A stretch of 64,000 nucleotides of DNA. Source: Desulfosediminicola flagellatus (GTDB lineage: Bacteria; Desulfobacterota; Desulfobulbia; Desulfobulbales; Desulfocapsaceae). The stretch is taken from NCBI RefSeq assembly GCF_005116655.2, contig NZ_CP050698.1, forward strand, positions 1,194,001-1,258,000, read 5' to 3'. Positions 45,769 to 53,830 of the stretch are shown here, one piece after another; positions within the stretch are counted from its first letter, which is position 1; every line of letters begins with the position of its first letter. Position numbers and translations under genes: made by a program. The notes below the pieces were generated by a model. It saw nothing but the letters and a program-made list of their open reading frames with translations. It was not told where the DNA came from and did no database searches.

Positions 45769-47454
45769 ATGAATCCGGAAGCAGTGAAAAAATATCGTCC
45801 ATTTCCAAAGATAGATTTGCCACAGCGAACATGGCCAAGCAAAGCCATTACCACAGCTCCAACCTGGTGTAGTGTAGATTTGCGTGATGGTAATCAGGCG
45901 CTTATTCAGCCAATGAGCCTGCAGAAAAAACTGGAAATGTTCAAGTTACTCACTGATATCGGTTTTAAAGAAATTGAGGTGGGGTTTCCTTCTGCCTCTC
46001 AGGTGGAGTTTGAGTTTACACGTACACTCATCGAAAATGATCTTATTCCTGAAGGTGTAGTTATTCAGGTGCTCACCCAAGCAAGAGAGCATCTTATCCG
46101 CCGCACTTACGAATCTGTAAAGGGTGCTAAAGAAGCTATTGTCCATATCTACAATTCAACTTCAACATTGCAGCGTCGGACTGTCTTTAACATGAACAGG
46201 CAGGAGATAATCTCACTTGCGGTCGAAGGTGCAAAACTCTTGAAGGAAGAAGAACAAAAATATCCTGAGACAAAATTCAGGTATGAGTATTCTCCAGAGA
46301 GTTTCACAGGCACCGAACTTGAGTTTGCTCTTGAGATCTGCGAAGCGGTTATGGGTGTGCTGAAACCTACCAAAGAGAATAGACTCATTATCAACCTTCC
46401 TGCGACCGTTGAGTTGTCGGGTCCTAATGTTTACGCTGATCAGATTGAGTGGTTTTGCAATAATATGTCTAACCGCGAGGCTGCAATAATAAGCTTACAT
46501 GCACACAATGATCGTGGTTGTGCAGTAGCGGCAACTGAGCTTGCAATGATGGCTGGCGGTGACAGGGTTGAGGGAACACTCTTTGGTAATGGAGAGAGAA
46601 CCGGTAATGTCGATATAGTAACTCTTGCACTCAACATGTTCACACATGGCGTTGATCCTGAACTTGATTTCAGTGATATGAATAGACTTGTTGATGTCTA
46701 TGAGCGGGTTTGTAGGTTGCCTATTCATCCACGACATCCATATGCAGGTGAACTGGTTTATACTGCCTTTTCAGGTTCTCATCAGGATGCGATTAATAAA
46801 GGGATGACCGCCTACGACCTTACAGATTCTGTACTTTGGGAAGTTCCATACCTGCCGATTGATCCATCAGATGTCGGTCGCACCTACGAGTCGATAATCC
46901 GGATTAACAGTCAGTCCGGTAAAGGTGGTGTCGCATATATTATGGACAAAGAGTACGGCTATAAGATGCCAAAAGCAATGCATCCAGAGTTTGGGAATAT
47001 TGTTCAGAGTGTCACAGACCGGGAAGGACGGGAGTTACAGCATAAAGAAATTATGGCGGCCTTTGAAGAAGCGTACCTTGCAGCTACTGCACCATATTCC
47101 TTAAAGAGTTTCAATGTTGTTAAACGCCATTTCGATGATGCCGAAAAACTCTCATCTGCAGAAATTCAAGCCATAGTACGTGTTAATGGTGAAGAAAAGT
47201 CTATAGAGGCTACCGGTAACGGCCCGCTTGATGCTTTCTGCTCTGCCCTTAAAGCACATATTACCGGCGACTTTACTCTTTGCAGTTATCATGAGCATGC
47301 TCTTAATGGCGGTTCAAGCGCAAGCGCTGCAGCCTATATCGAGATTGAAAAACCTGAAGGTACCAAAACCTGGGGTGTTGGTGTTGATACCGATATTATT
47401 GTTGCTTCTATTAAAGCCGTGTTGAGTTGTTTAAATCGTAAAATGACGAAATAG
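45769..47454 (+). CDS. leuA: 2-isopropylmalate synthase
   Basis: First committed enzyme of leucine synthesis: condenses acetyl-CoA and 2-ketoisovalerate. The DRE-TIM motif VDLRDGNQALIQP and the metal-binding HAHNDRGCAVAA are present; the C-terminal regulatory domain (about 430-560) contains NGPLDAFCSALKAHI. At 561 residues it is the long LeuA form found in actinobacteria and yeast rather than the 515-residue E. coli type. AGGAGAACTCGA precedes the ATG. It is controlled by the upstream attenuator. Confidence 0.95.
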   Translation: MNPEAVKKYRPFPKIDLPQRTWPSKAITTAPTWCSVDLRDGNQALIQPMSLQKKLEMFKLLTDIGFKEIEVGFPSASQVEFEFTRTLIENDLIPEGVVIQVLTQAREHLIRRTYESVKGAKEAIVHIYNSTSTLQRRTVFNMNRQEIISLAVEGAKLLKEEEQKYPETKFRYEYSPESFTGTELEFALEICEAVMGVLKPTKENRLIINLPATVELSGPNVYADQIEWFCNNMSNREAAIISLHAHNDRGCAVAATELAMMAGGDRVEGTLFGNGERTGNVDIVTLALNMFTHGVDPELDFSDMNRLVDVYERVCRLPIHPRHPYAGELVYTAFSGSHQDAINKGMTAYDLTDSVLWEVPYLPIDPSDVGRTYESIIRINSQSGKGGVAYIMDKEYGYKMPKAMHPEFGNIVQSVTDREGRELQHKEIMAAFEEAYLAATAPYSLKSFNVVKRHFDDAEKLSSAEIQAIVRVNGEEKSIEATGNGPLDAFCSALKAHITGDFTLCSYHEHALNGGSSASAAAYIEIEKPEGTKTWGVGVDTDIIVASIKAVLSCLNRKMTK

Positions 47455-47460
47455 GCCTAA

Positions 47461-47551
47461 GGGGTAAGGGCTGAGGACTAAGGGGTTAGGACTGAGGACT
47501 AAGAGTGTTATTGGGTTACTTAGTCCTATCCTCTGAGTCCTTAGTCCTTCA
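47461..47551. repeat. inverted tracts of GGACTAA-type heptamers downstream of leuA
   Basis: The left tract (47461-47503) carries repeated GGACTAAG/GGGTTAGGACTGA units and the right tract (47518-47551) carries their complement (TTAGTCCT, GAGTCCTTAGTCC), separated by a 14-nt loop. They can form a long imperfect hairpin just after the leuA stop. The unit is the same as those inserted in fcl and the beta-CASP gene. Confidence 0.75.
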
Positions 47552-47559
47552 AAAAAACT

Positions 47560-47994
47560 ATGGAACAGCAAAAAACTCATAGCATTCAAGAGGTATCCGC
47601 GAAACTGCTGCCTCTCTTTAATGGATCAGCGGATGTGGTGTTTACGTTTCTTTTTGGCTCTCTAGCTAGTGGTCATTATTCACACCTCAGTGATGTCGAT
47701 ATTGCTGTCTATGTAAAGGATCCCCATAACTTTTCATTTAACGATAAGTTAACTCTTCAGGCAGATTGCTGTCGTGCTTTAAAACGGAACGATGTTGACC
47801 TAGTGGTTGTTAACCAAATGAATAACCTCATTTTGTTAGAAAATATTATACGAGAAGGTGAGGTTATTTATGTTCAAGATCAGATGATACTGGATGAATT
47901 TGTGGTAACTAAATTGCACCAGGTAATTGATTTCAAATGTCAGAGAGAAAGGGCTATGGGGGATGAGAGAACGAATCAACCAAAAGATATTTAG
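47560..47994 (+). CDS. MNT-type nucleotidyltransferase antitoxin (MntA-like)
   Basis: A 144-residue minimal nucleotidyltransferase. The signature GSX10DXD is intact: Gly33-Ser34 in LFGSLASG and Asp45/Asp47 in LSDVDIAVYV; a third acidic residue lies in RNDVDLVVVNQ. In characterised MntA/HepT pairs this protein AMPylates and silences the HEPN toxin. It overlaps the HEPN gene by 32 bp, the normal arrangement. It lies directly after a heptamer-repeat hairpin. Confidence 0.88.
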   Translation: MEQQKTHSIQEVSAKLLPLFNGSADVVFTFLFGSLASGHYSHLSDVDIAVYVKDPHNFSFNDKLTLQADCCRALKRNDVDLVVVNQMNNLILLENIIREGEVIYVQDQMILDEFVVTKLHQVIDFKCQRERAMGDERTNQPKDI

Positions 47995-48367
47995 GGCTAA
48001 AGAGTATTTAGCTAATATTGAACAGTTGGCACCTGCATGCTCAGAGAAATTTCATACAGACTTTGTCTATCGTGGAGCGTTGCTTCATTATCTGTACCTG
48101 ATGGCAGATTCGTGCATCAGTCTGGCTGAAATGGTGATAAAACAACACGGATTGCGGCCACCTCAATCATATACTGAGGCATTCGATATTTTGGGTGAAG
48201 CAAATGTTTTAGATCCGGAATTTGCCAGATCATTTTCAAAGATTGCTGGATTTCGAAATTTCCTTGCCCATGACTATGAAACGGTTGATGCGGAAGTGAT
48301 ATGTGGAAACATTTTGACAGATCTCTCAGATGTTTATGTATTTATCCAAAAGATTGAAAGTTTATAG
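47963..48367 (+). CDS. HEPN-domain RNase toxin (HepT-like, DUF86)
   Basis: A 134-residue all-helical HEPN protein. The RX4HXY active-site motif is intact: Arg98, His103 and Tyr105 in FRNFLAHDYETVD. The Tyr is the residue AMPylated by MntA in known pairs. ATG 47963 is chosen over 47927 because it removes an unlikely N-terminal extension and GGGG lies upstream. Together with the preceding gene it is a type VII toxin-antitoxin module. Confidence 0.87.
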   Translation: MRERINQKIFRAKEYLANIEQLAPACSEKFHTDFVYRGALLHYLYLMADSCISLAEMVIKQHGLRPPQSYTEAFDILGEANVLDPEFARSFSKIAGFRNFLAHDYETVDAEVICGNILTDLSDVYVFIQKIESL

Positions 48368-48533
48368 CATAAAGTGGTTTGCTTTTCACATCCAGACTTG
48401 CCACCTCAAGCCATCCCCTGTTTTTTTGTTGAGCATCTTTGTGTTAGGTAGTAGGCTTGCAGTCTGGAAGAGTTTTTGTGGTTATAACAGATTGAGATCT
48501 TAATAAATATCAGGGAAACCAGGACTGTATTTC

Positions 48534-49655
48534 ATGACAAAAATAGCTTTGATAACAGGCGTTACAGGTCAGGATGGGGCATATCTCGCAGAGTTTTTAC
48601 TAAAAAAAGGGTATGAAGTTCACGGCATAAAACGAAGAACTTCCCTATTTAATACAGACAGGATAGATCACCTCTATCAAGATCCTCACGTTGAGAATAG
48701 AAAATTCATTCTCCATCACGGCGATTTGACCGACTCCTCAAGCCTGATTCGGATAATGGAAAAAGTACGTCCGGATGAGGTGTATAACCTTGCAGCCCAA
48801 TCGCACGTAGCGGTTTCTTTTGAAGAACCTGAATACACCGCCAACTCTGATGCTCTAGGTACTCTACGACTTTTAGAAGCCATTCGCATGCTCGGCCTTA
48901 CAGATAAAACCAAATTTTATCAGGCTTCGACCTCAGAGTTGTACGGGTTAGTACAAGAAACACCTCAAACCGAAACAACACCATTTTATCCACGCTCACC
49001 ATATGCTGTTGCGAAGCTCTATGCTTACTGGATAGTTGTAAACTATCGCGAAGCGTATGGAATTTACGCCTGTAATGGAATTCTTTTCAATCATGAATCC
49101 CCGCAACGTGGTGAGACCTTTGTAACCAGAAAAATTACCCGTGCGATCAGCCGTATTCTTCTCGGATTGCAGGATTGTCTGTACCTCGGCAACATGGATG
49201 CAAAACGTGACTGGGGACATGCAAAAGATTATATCGAAATGCAATGGCTTATGCTCCAGCAGGAAACACCTGATGATTTTGTTATCGCCACCGGTCAACA
49301 ACAGTCAGTACGTGATTTCGTAAATATTGCTGCACGTGAGCTTGGCATACACCTCCGTTGGGAAGGTGAGGGCCTAGAAGAAATAGGTATTGTAGAATCA
49401 GTAGATAAGACTGATGATTCAATAAAAGTTCAGCCAGGACAAACTGTCGTCCGCGTAGATCCTCGTTACTTCCGTCCCACCGAAGTTGAAACCCTCCTTG
49501 GTAATCCAGCAAAAGCTAAAGAAAAACTCGGCTGGACACCACGCATCACCTTCGAACAACTCGTAGAAGAGATGGTCCGCTACGATCTCGAAGAAGCGAA
49601 AAAAGACGCTCTTTGCCAGAGTCAGGGATTTCAGACGTTTAATTATAACGAATAA
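48534..49655 (+). CDS. gmd: GDP-mannose 4,6-dehydratase
   Basis: Converts GDP-mannose to GDP-4-keto-6-deoxymannose, the first step to GDP-fucose for surface polysaccharide. It has the SDR cofactor motif [17 protein letters not shown], catalytic Ser/Glu in QASTSELYG and the YAVAK Tyr-Lys pair, and [20 protein letters not shown], typical of Gmd. 373 residues. Its partner fcl lies 560 bp downstream, separated by a four-helix-bundle gene and repeat tracts. Confidence 0.96.
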   Translation: MTKIALITGVTGQDGAYLAEFLLKKGYEVHGIKRRTSLFNTDRIDHLYQDPHVENRKFILHHGDLTDSSSLIRIMEKVRPDEVYNLAAQSHVAVSFEEPEYTANSDALGTLRLLEAIRMLGLTDKTKFYQASTSELYGLVQETPQTETTPFYPRSPYAVAKLYAYWIVVNYREAYGIYACNGILFNHESPQRGETFVTRKITRAISRILLGLQDCLYLGNMDAKRDWGHAKDYIEMQWLMLQQETPDDFVIATGQQQSVRDFVNIAARELGIHLRWEGEGLEEIGIVESVDKTDDSIKVQPGQTVVRVDPRYFRPTEVETLLGNPAKAKEKLGWTPRITFEQLVEEMVRYDLEEAKKDALCQSQGFQTFNYNE

Positions 49656-49658
49656 AAC

Positions 49659-49690
49659 GTGAGGGGTTAGGCGTTAGGTGTGAGGTGTAA
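49659..49690 (+). repeat. heptamer-type repeat tract, left of the four-helix-bundle gene
   Basis: GTGAGGGGTTAGGCGTTAGG and then TGTGAGGTGTAA, 32 bp immediately after the gmd stop. It matches the tracts inside MITE copy A and lies in inverted orientation to the tract at 50234-50266 on the other side of the four-helix-bundle gene. Confidence 0.75.
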
Positions 49691-49732
49691 AAGAAACTTT
49701 GGGGGAGCATGGCGGTATTAGGAGAATCTGTA

Positions 49733-50116
49733 ATGGATGGTAAGTCAGATAGTTCGGTCAGGCGGCATCATAATTTGTTGGTTTGGCAGGAAGGTATTAA
49801 TCTGGTCACCACTATTTACCGTCTTACATCTGCATTTCCTCCTGAGGAAAAGTATGGTCTCGTGAGCCAAATGCGTCGGGCTGCTGTTTCAATTCCAAGC
49901 AATATTGCTGAGGGCGCAGCCCGCACGACCCAAAAAGAATTTTCACACTTCCTCTCTATCGCAAGAGGTTCTCTGAGTGAATTGGAAACTCAGCTAATCA
50001 TTTGCAGAAAACTTGAATATGTTTCGGATGTTGACGAGACCTTCAAACTCATGAATAAAATTTTCGCTCTGTTGGGTGGTTTGATTAAATCACTAAATGG
50101 CAACAACACCAAATGA
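49733..50116 (+). CDS. four-helix-bundle protein (S23/IVP family)
   Basis: A 127-residue protein of the family first seen in 23S rRNA intervening sequences. It shows LLVWQEGINLVTTIYRLT, the hallmark YGLVSQMRRAAVSIPSNIAEG and a third helix FLSIARGSLSELETQL. AGGAG 8 nt upstream supports ATG 49733; an earlier ATG at 49709 has its GGGGGAG too close. Family members are basic, pentameric and related to the Avd protein of diversity-generating retroelements; their cellular role is unclear. Here it is wedged between gmd and fcl, bracketed by inverted heptamer repeats. Confidence 0.9.
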   Translation: MDGKSDSSVRRHHNLLVWQEGINLVTTIYRLTSAFPPEEKYGLVSQMRRAAVSIPSNIAEGAARTTQKEFSHFLSIARGSLSELETQLIICRKLEYVSDVDETFKLMNKIFALLGGLIKSLNGNNTK

Positions 50117-50216
50117 ACCTGAGCCTTTTGATTAAACCCACTATTCAATTGTTCTCGTAGAAATAACCAAAACCCTTCCCTCAAAATAACTAAAAGACCC
50201 AAGCGGCATTATAAAC

Positions 50217-51413
50217 ATGGATATTGGCAACAACACCCCTCACTCCTCACCCCTCACTCCTCACTCATCGATTTTCGTGGCCGGACATCGCGGCATGGTA
50301 GGTGCAGCAATAGTCCGAAAATTGCAATCTGAAGGTTACAACGACATTATTACCCGAACTCACTCAGAGCTCGATTTAACAGATCAGGCTGCGGTACGGG
50401 ATTTTTTCAAAACACACAAAATCGATTACGTCGTTCTCGCCGCAGCAAAAGTAGGTGGAATCCACGCCAACAACACCTACCCGGCTGAATTCATCTACCA
50501 AAACCTCATGATTCAATCCAACGTGATCCATGAGGCCTATAAAGCTGGTGTACAACACCTTCTATTCTTAGGCAGTTCGTGCATCTACCCAAAGATGTGC
50601 CCACAACCAATGAAAGAAGAATACCTCCTTTCAGGTTACCTCGAACCTACCAACGAACCATACGCCATTGCAAAGATAGCCGGCATTAAAATGTGCGAGT
50701 CTTACAACCGCCAATACGGAACCAAATACCGCTCCGTAATGCCAACTAACCTTTATGGCCCGGGCGACAACTACCATCTCGAAAACAGCCACGTAATCCC
50801 AGCCATCATCCGCAAATACCACCTCGCCAAATTGGCTATGGAAGGCAACCTTGAGGCAATCCAGAAAGACGAACAAACCTACGGCCCAATCCCCCAAGAC
50901 ATAAAACAAGCCATTGGCCTAGCTGAAGATTCTTCAGCCTTAAACAGCTTTGGCAGTTGCAGTCCTAATCCCTCAGTCCTTGGCCCTGGCAGTTCCCTCA
51001 GTCCTAAAGTAGTATTATGGGGTTCCGGCAAAGCAAAAAGAGAATTTCTCCACGTAGACGATATGGCAGCCGCCTGCTACGATGTAATGCAGCTACTTCC
51101 CCAGTCTCTTAACACCTGCAGTTGTAGTAAAAGTCCTAAGTCCTCTAACCTAAGTCCTAGTAGTTCCAGTCCTAGTTTCTATAACGTTGGTACAGGTAAA
51201 GACATAACAATCAAAGAAGTTGCACAGGTAATCTGTGAAATTGTGGGTTTCAAAGGTGAAACAATCTACGACTCTGATAAACCTGACGGTACCCCGCAAA
51301 AGCTACTTGACACCACCATGATAAACAATATTGGTTGGGAACCAGCTTTCAGTTTAAAAGTAGGTCTTCGGGATGCATATAACTGGTACTTGAAGAGTGG
51401 CCTGGTCAAGTAA
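50217..51413 (+). CDS. fcl: GDP-L-fucose synthase with three repeat-derived insertions
   Basis: Epimerase/reductase finishing GDP-fucose synthesis. It keeps the cofactor motif GHRGMVG, catalytic Ser in GSSCIYP and YAIAK. At 398 residues it is about 80 longer than usual. The excess falls in an N-terminal Ser/Pro/His stretch (about 5-18) and two Ser/Pro-rich insertions (about 239-263, before PKVVLWGSG, and about 299-323, before FYNVGTG). All three are encoded by CTCACTCC or AGTCCTAAGTCC repeat DNA and keep the frame. The last codons (CTGGTCAAGTAA) lie in an IS3 end. Activity is plausible but untested. Confidence 0.9.
   Translation: MDIGNNTPHSSPLTPHSSIFVAGHRGMVGAAIVRKLQSEGYNDIITRTHSELDLTDQAAVRDFFKTHKIDYVVLAAAKVGGIHANNTYPAEFIYQNLMIQSNVIHEAYKAGVQHLLFLGSSCIYPKMCPQPMKEEYLLSGYLEPTNEPYAIAKIAGIKMCESYNRQYGTKYRSVMPTNLYGPGDNYHLENSHVIPAIIRKYHLAKLAMEGNLEAIQKDEQTYGPIPQDIKQAIGLAEDSSALNSFGSCSPNPSVLGPGSSLSPKVVLWGSGKAKREFLHVDDMAAACYDVMQLLPQSLNTCSCSKSPKSSNLSPSSSSPSFYNVGTGKDITIKEVAQVICEIVGFKGETIYDSDKPDGTPQKLLDTTMINNIGWEPAFSLKVGLRDAYNWYLKSGLVK
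50234..50266 (+). repeat. CACTCCTCACCCCT tract inside the fcl 5' end
   Basis: Repeated CTCACYCC units encode residues 7-17 of Fcl. In reverse complement it is of the GTGAGGGG type found at 49659-49690, giving an inverted pair around the four-helix-bundle gene. Confidence 0.75.
50959..51008 (+). repeat. AGTCCTAA-type repeat inserted in fcl (1)
   Basis: Units GTCCTAATCC, CTCAGTCCTTGG and CTCAGTCCTAAAG encode the first Ser/Pro-rich insertion of Fcl without changing frame. Confidence 0.75.
51131..51176 (+). repeat. AGTCCTAA-type repeat inserted in fcl (2)
   Basis: A 34-bp core (51132-51165) differs at only three positions from the tract at the 3' end of the beta-CASP gene (63870-63903). It encodes the second Ser/Pro-rich insertion of Fcl. 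Confidence 0.8.
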
Positions 51414-52031
51414 AAAAGAGACATTTTTATTAGGCTGCTTTTTTCTATTCAATCCCTTTTCTACATTCAGCTGAGATGCCCCAACTAAGAATGACTTCTT
51501 TTGCTGTTGTAAAACATTTTGATATAGTTAATGACAGTCCGCTTGGCATCTTATCTGGTGAGTTGAGTCAAATGCCCCCCCCCCAGAAGTCTCTTTCGCG
51601 ACTCATGTTGCTTTTAATCTGTTTCTTTTTGAGCAAGCCGTGGAAGTCGTCTCTGCATTATTATGCACTGCATGGATATTAGGGAGGTCTTCTTCTTAAC
51701 ATCAATAAATTGATACCTCACTCCTGTCCCTTGGCGAAGAAGGCCATTGTCCTTTTTAATATTTCCGGCTACATCTTCAGCTGTGTACTCACTTTACGAA
51801 GACGCTTGAGCTCAGCTTGTATTGCCGTCAAATCATCAGGTTATAAAGATTCGTTTGCTGGTCTCTCCGATTCTTGCTTCTATCGGTAGAGCAGGTTTGC
51901 ATTTAACCTGAGATTCCTGCCTGCTTCATTAATAGTATAACCCTATTCCGAAATCAGTCTGACAGTCTCTTTTTTGAATCCTTCTGTGTATTTTCGTTTG
52001 ATTCGTTTACTTATGGATAACTTCCCTTGAA
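51401..52031 (-). mobile_element. IS3-family remnant A (orfA/orfB pseudogenes)
   Basis: The left end CCTGGTCAAGTAAAAA at 51401 matches the end of the IS3 remnant at 58960. On the minus strand a decayed orfB C-terminus reads YIKMFYNSKRSHS, stop, LGHLS (about 51475-51545), then scraps such as MSRERDFWG. Farther up, orfA reads KRIKRKYTEGFKKETVRLIS and later LKRLRK and AFFAKG with several in-frame stops (about 51735-52025). Most of orfB is missing. The insertion supplies the fcl stop codon. Confidence 0.8.
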
Positions 52032-52768
52032 AATTGATATTTCATTCGAAAGAAAGTGTTAGGTAAATTCTTACCATATCATTGAAGTTCAGGTTTGCGT
52101 AGGAAGACATCAACAGCATGAATATCATGATTTCTGATGCTTAGAATCCATTTGACTACTTTTCTTAGCTGAATAAATTCCACGGTAGAGTTAAAACCGT
52201 CCAAATCTTCGATGAGCCTAATGATAGAATCTTTCATTGGGGCAATACGATGATAGTGACTGTGAAGAATGCTATCTATGGAACATACTATTCTGCACGA
52301 TTAAAGTACTTAATACAATACTTGTCAGTATTGTATTATTTTAGGTTAAATAATAGCCAATAGTTAAAAATTTGCTGCATTTACCCAACCTCGACCCGAG
52401 CAAATTTTGTGCTTAGTTGAGGAAGAGACGCTAAGAATACAAGATGAACTTGGTCGTCTGAAGAGAAACTATGTGTAAACGATGTAATGACATAGTTGTA
52501 AACGATGAAGTGAACAGTACATTGAATATACTCGGATCGGTCGTGTAATATGTTAGGTCGATTTGTACTAGAAATACTTACTTTTTATTTGTGCGTTTTT
52601 GTGTTACTAATTAGAAATGTTGCAATTTAAAGTAATTACTATTATTAAAAAAAACTTGTTGCTACTAGAACTTGAAGTGTAATAGATTGGATAGGTATTT
52701 GCTTTGATTTGATTTTGAAATAATTAAAGACAATCGATAGCAGTTAATATTTAATTAGGGGGGGAATT
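52032..52768. other. AT-rich region upstream of the precursor peptide gene
   Basis: Contains a 52-codon minus-strand open frame (52079-52237) of unknown worth, a hairpin at 52311-52338, and a direct repeat of TGTAAACGATG near 52478-52508. The presumed promoter of the peptide cluster lies in its AT-rich last 150 bp; no convincing -35/-10 pair stands out. Confidence 0.45.
52311..52342 (+). terminator. 12-bp hairpin followed by T-rich tract
   Basis: TAATACAATACT (52311-52322), loop TGTC, AGTATTGTATTA (52327-52338), then TTTT. An AT-rich stem that could act as a terminator isolating the peptide cluster from upstream transcription. Confidence 0.45.
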
Positions 52769-52936
52769 ATGAATAAGAAATGGAAAAAACCTGAACTGAT
52801 TGTGATAACACGAACATCACCTGATGAATCAGTATTAAAAGCATGCTCAGGTGTGAGGGTAAACGCAGCAAATATTAAGGATAGTGGTTGCAATATTGGT
52901 GTCTGTGATCCGTGTGAAAGCGTAGGGGTTTGTTGA
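52769..52936 (+). CDS. candidate RiPP precursor peptide, Cys-rich
   Basis: A 55-residue peptide not called by a length-limited ORF search. The leader-like N-terminal half begins MNKKWKKPELIVITRTSPDE and continues to SVLKAC. The C-terminal part holds five Cys (26, 41, 46, 49, 55) with Gly, Asn, Asp and Ser, including GCNIGVCDPC. A strong AGGGGGGG ribosome site lies 5 nt upstream of the ATG. It is the first gene before a PqqD-like protein, a peptidase and three radical SAM/SPASM enzymes on the same strand, which is the evidence for calling it the modified substrate. The MITE copy B sits between it and those genes. Confidence 0.7.
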   Translation: MNKKWKKPELIVITRTSPDESVLKACSGVRVNAANIKDSGCNIGVCDPCESVGVC

Positions 52937-53500
52937 AAATGTTAGGGAGCGCAAATGGCTTGATGTATTTTTTGGGGGGGATGTTGATATGTCAAAGTCT
53001 ATAATTATACTCCTGAGAATGGCATAATGCTTGGCAGTTTGAAAGATGCATCCTGTTAACTGTAGTTGAAACTAAACTGATTTTTCATTCTACCTTTTTT
53101 TTGTCATCTCGCATAAAATAACCTGATTACCACTGATCTTCAGCTACTGTTGTTAGCTGTTAGCTGTTAGCTGTTAGGTGTATAGAATCTTACATAACAC
53201 AGTCATCCAAAGATGACCTAGATATGAGTGGTTATGGAGTGTTCTTTGAGTAGTGTAGTTAACGTCTCACCTCTGACACCTCACTTTTTCAAGCTGAGTT
53301 TCGGTGGTAATTAGATAAAATAAGAGCTTTGTAAGCCCTTCATAATTTGCACCTTTAGTAAGAAAGGCTTCTCAATATTTAAATTGCGGCTTCATATGGT
53401 CTTCTTGTTATCCTAAACGTCCCTATCATACAGTGGTTATTTCGATAATCACCTTTTACCTAAACATATAGATAATTGTTATTGAGATGGAGAAAAAGCT
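52937..53500. other. gap between precursor and PqqD-like gene
   Basis: 564 bp with no supported gene. It contains MITE copy B (53122-53314). Very short open frames after the precursor (for example from 52989) are too small to judge. No clear terminator after the precursor was found. Confidence 0.5.
53122..53314. mobile_element. MITE-like element, copy B (193 bp, 9-bp target duplication)
   Basis: Its ends are CCTGATTACCACTGATCTTC on the left and, read on the opposite strand, CTAATTACCACCGAAACTCA on the right. It is flanked by the perfect direct repeat ATAAAATAA (53113-53121 and 53315-53323). It is inverted relative to copy A and matches it throughout, including the central AAGATTCTATAC box. 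Internal tracts are TGTTAGC heptamers (53151-53180) on one side and TCTCACCTCTGACACCTCAC on the other. Confidence 0.82.
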
Positions 53501-53803
53501 TTGATTAAAATTGATTTTACCGATTTGTTCATTCCTTCAAAAGATATTGTCGCACGAGAAATAGGAGGGGAACTCCTCATTGTTCCAATTGTAGCAGGGA
53601 TTGGCGATCTTGAAGATGATTTATATACTCTTGAGGACACTGGTAAAGATATTTGGTCCAGATTGACAGGAAAGGATGATCTGCACCAAATTATTAATGA
53701 CCTCGTGGACGAGTATGATGCGAGTTATGAGGAAATTTCTGCAGACGTTTTAGGTCTTATTGGTGAACTTTTGAGAAGAAAAATCATTACAAAATTAAAT
53801 TAA
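53501..53803 (+). CDS. PqqD-like peptide-recognition (RRE) protein
   Basis: A 100-residue PqqD-fold protein, the usual RiPP recognition element that presents a leader peptide to radical SAM enzymes. It shows an N-terminal beta strand set (IVAREIGGELLIVPI), the family core YTLEDTGKDIWSRLTGKDDL, then a winged-helix end with IINDLVDEYDASYEEISADV and a final REL-like LLRRKII. TTG start at 53501 with GGAG upstream. It opens the maturation genes of the cluster. Confidence 0.85.
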   Translation: MIKIDFTDLFIPSKDIVAREIGGELLIVPIVAGIGDLEDDLYTLEDTGKDIWSRLTGKDDLHQIINDLVDEYDASYEEISADVLGLIGELLRRKIITKLN

Positions 53804-53830
53804 TCCAAGTGTTCTTTTCATAATGAATCG

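Noticed and set aside
49659-50266. Diversity-generating retroelement around the four-helix-bundle gene
   Set aside because: No reverse transcriptase, template repeat or variable repeat is visible; only the Avd-like family relation remains.
50217-51413. fcl as a pseudogene broken by repeats
   Set aside because: The frame is open throughout, and cofactor and catalytic motifs are intact; insertions fall in loops, so it is treated as a gene with insertions.
51476-51682. 68-codon plus-strand open frame, including a nine-C run
   Set aside because: It runs antisense through IS3 remnant A, whose minus-strand orfB fragments account for the sequence.
52079-52237. 52-codon minus-strand open frame in the AT-rich gap before the peptide cluster
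   Set aside because: Intact and protein-like in composition (ending VDVFLRKPELQ), but it has no ribosome site, no known family and no partner gene. Could be revisited if homologues are found.
53151-53180. Tandem TGTTAGC units as a possible CRISPR or origin iteron
   Set aside because: Units are 7 bp with no spacers, no cas or rep genes are near, and the tract lies inside a MITE-like element that explains it.
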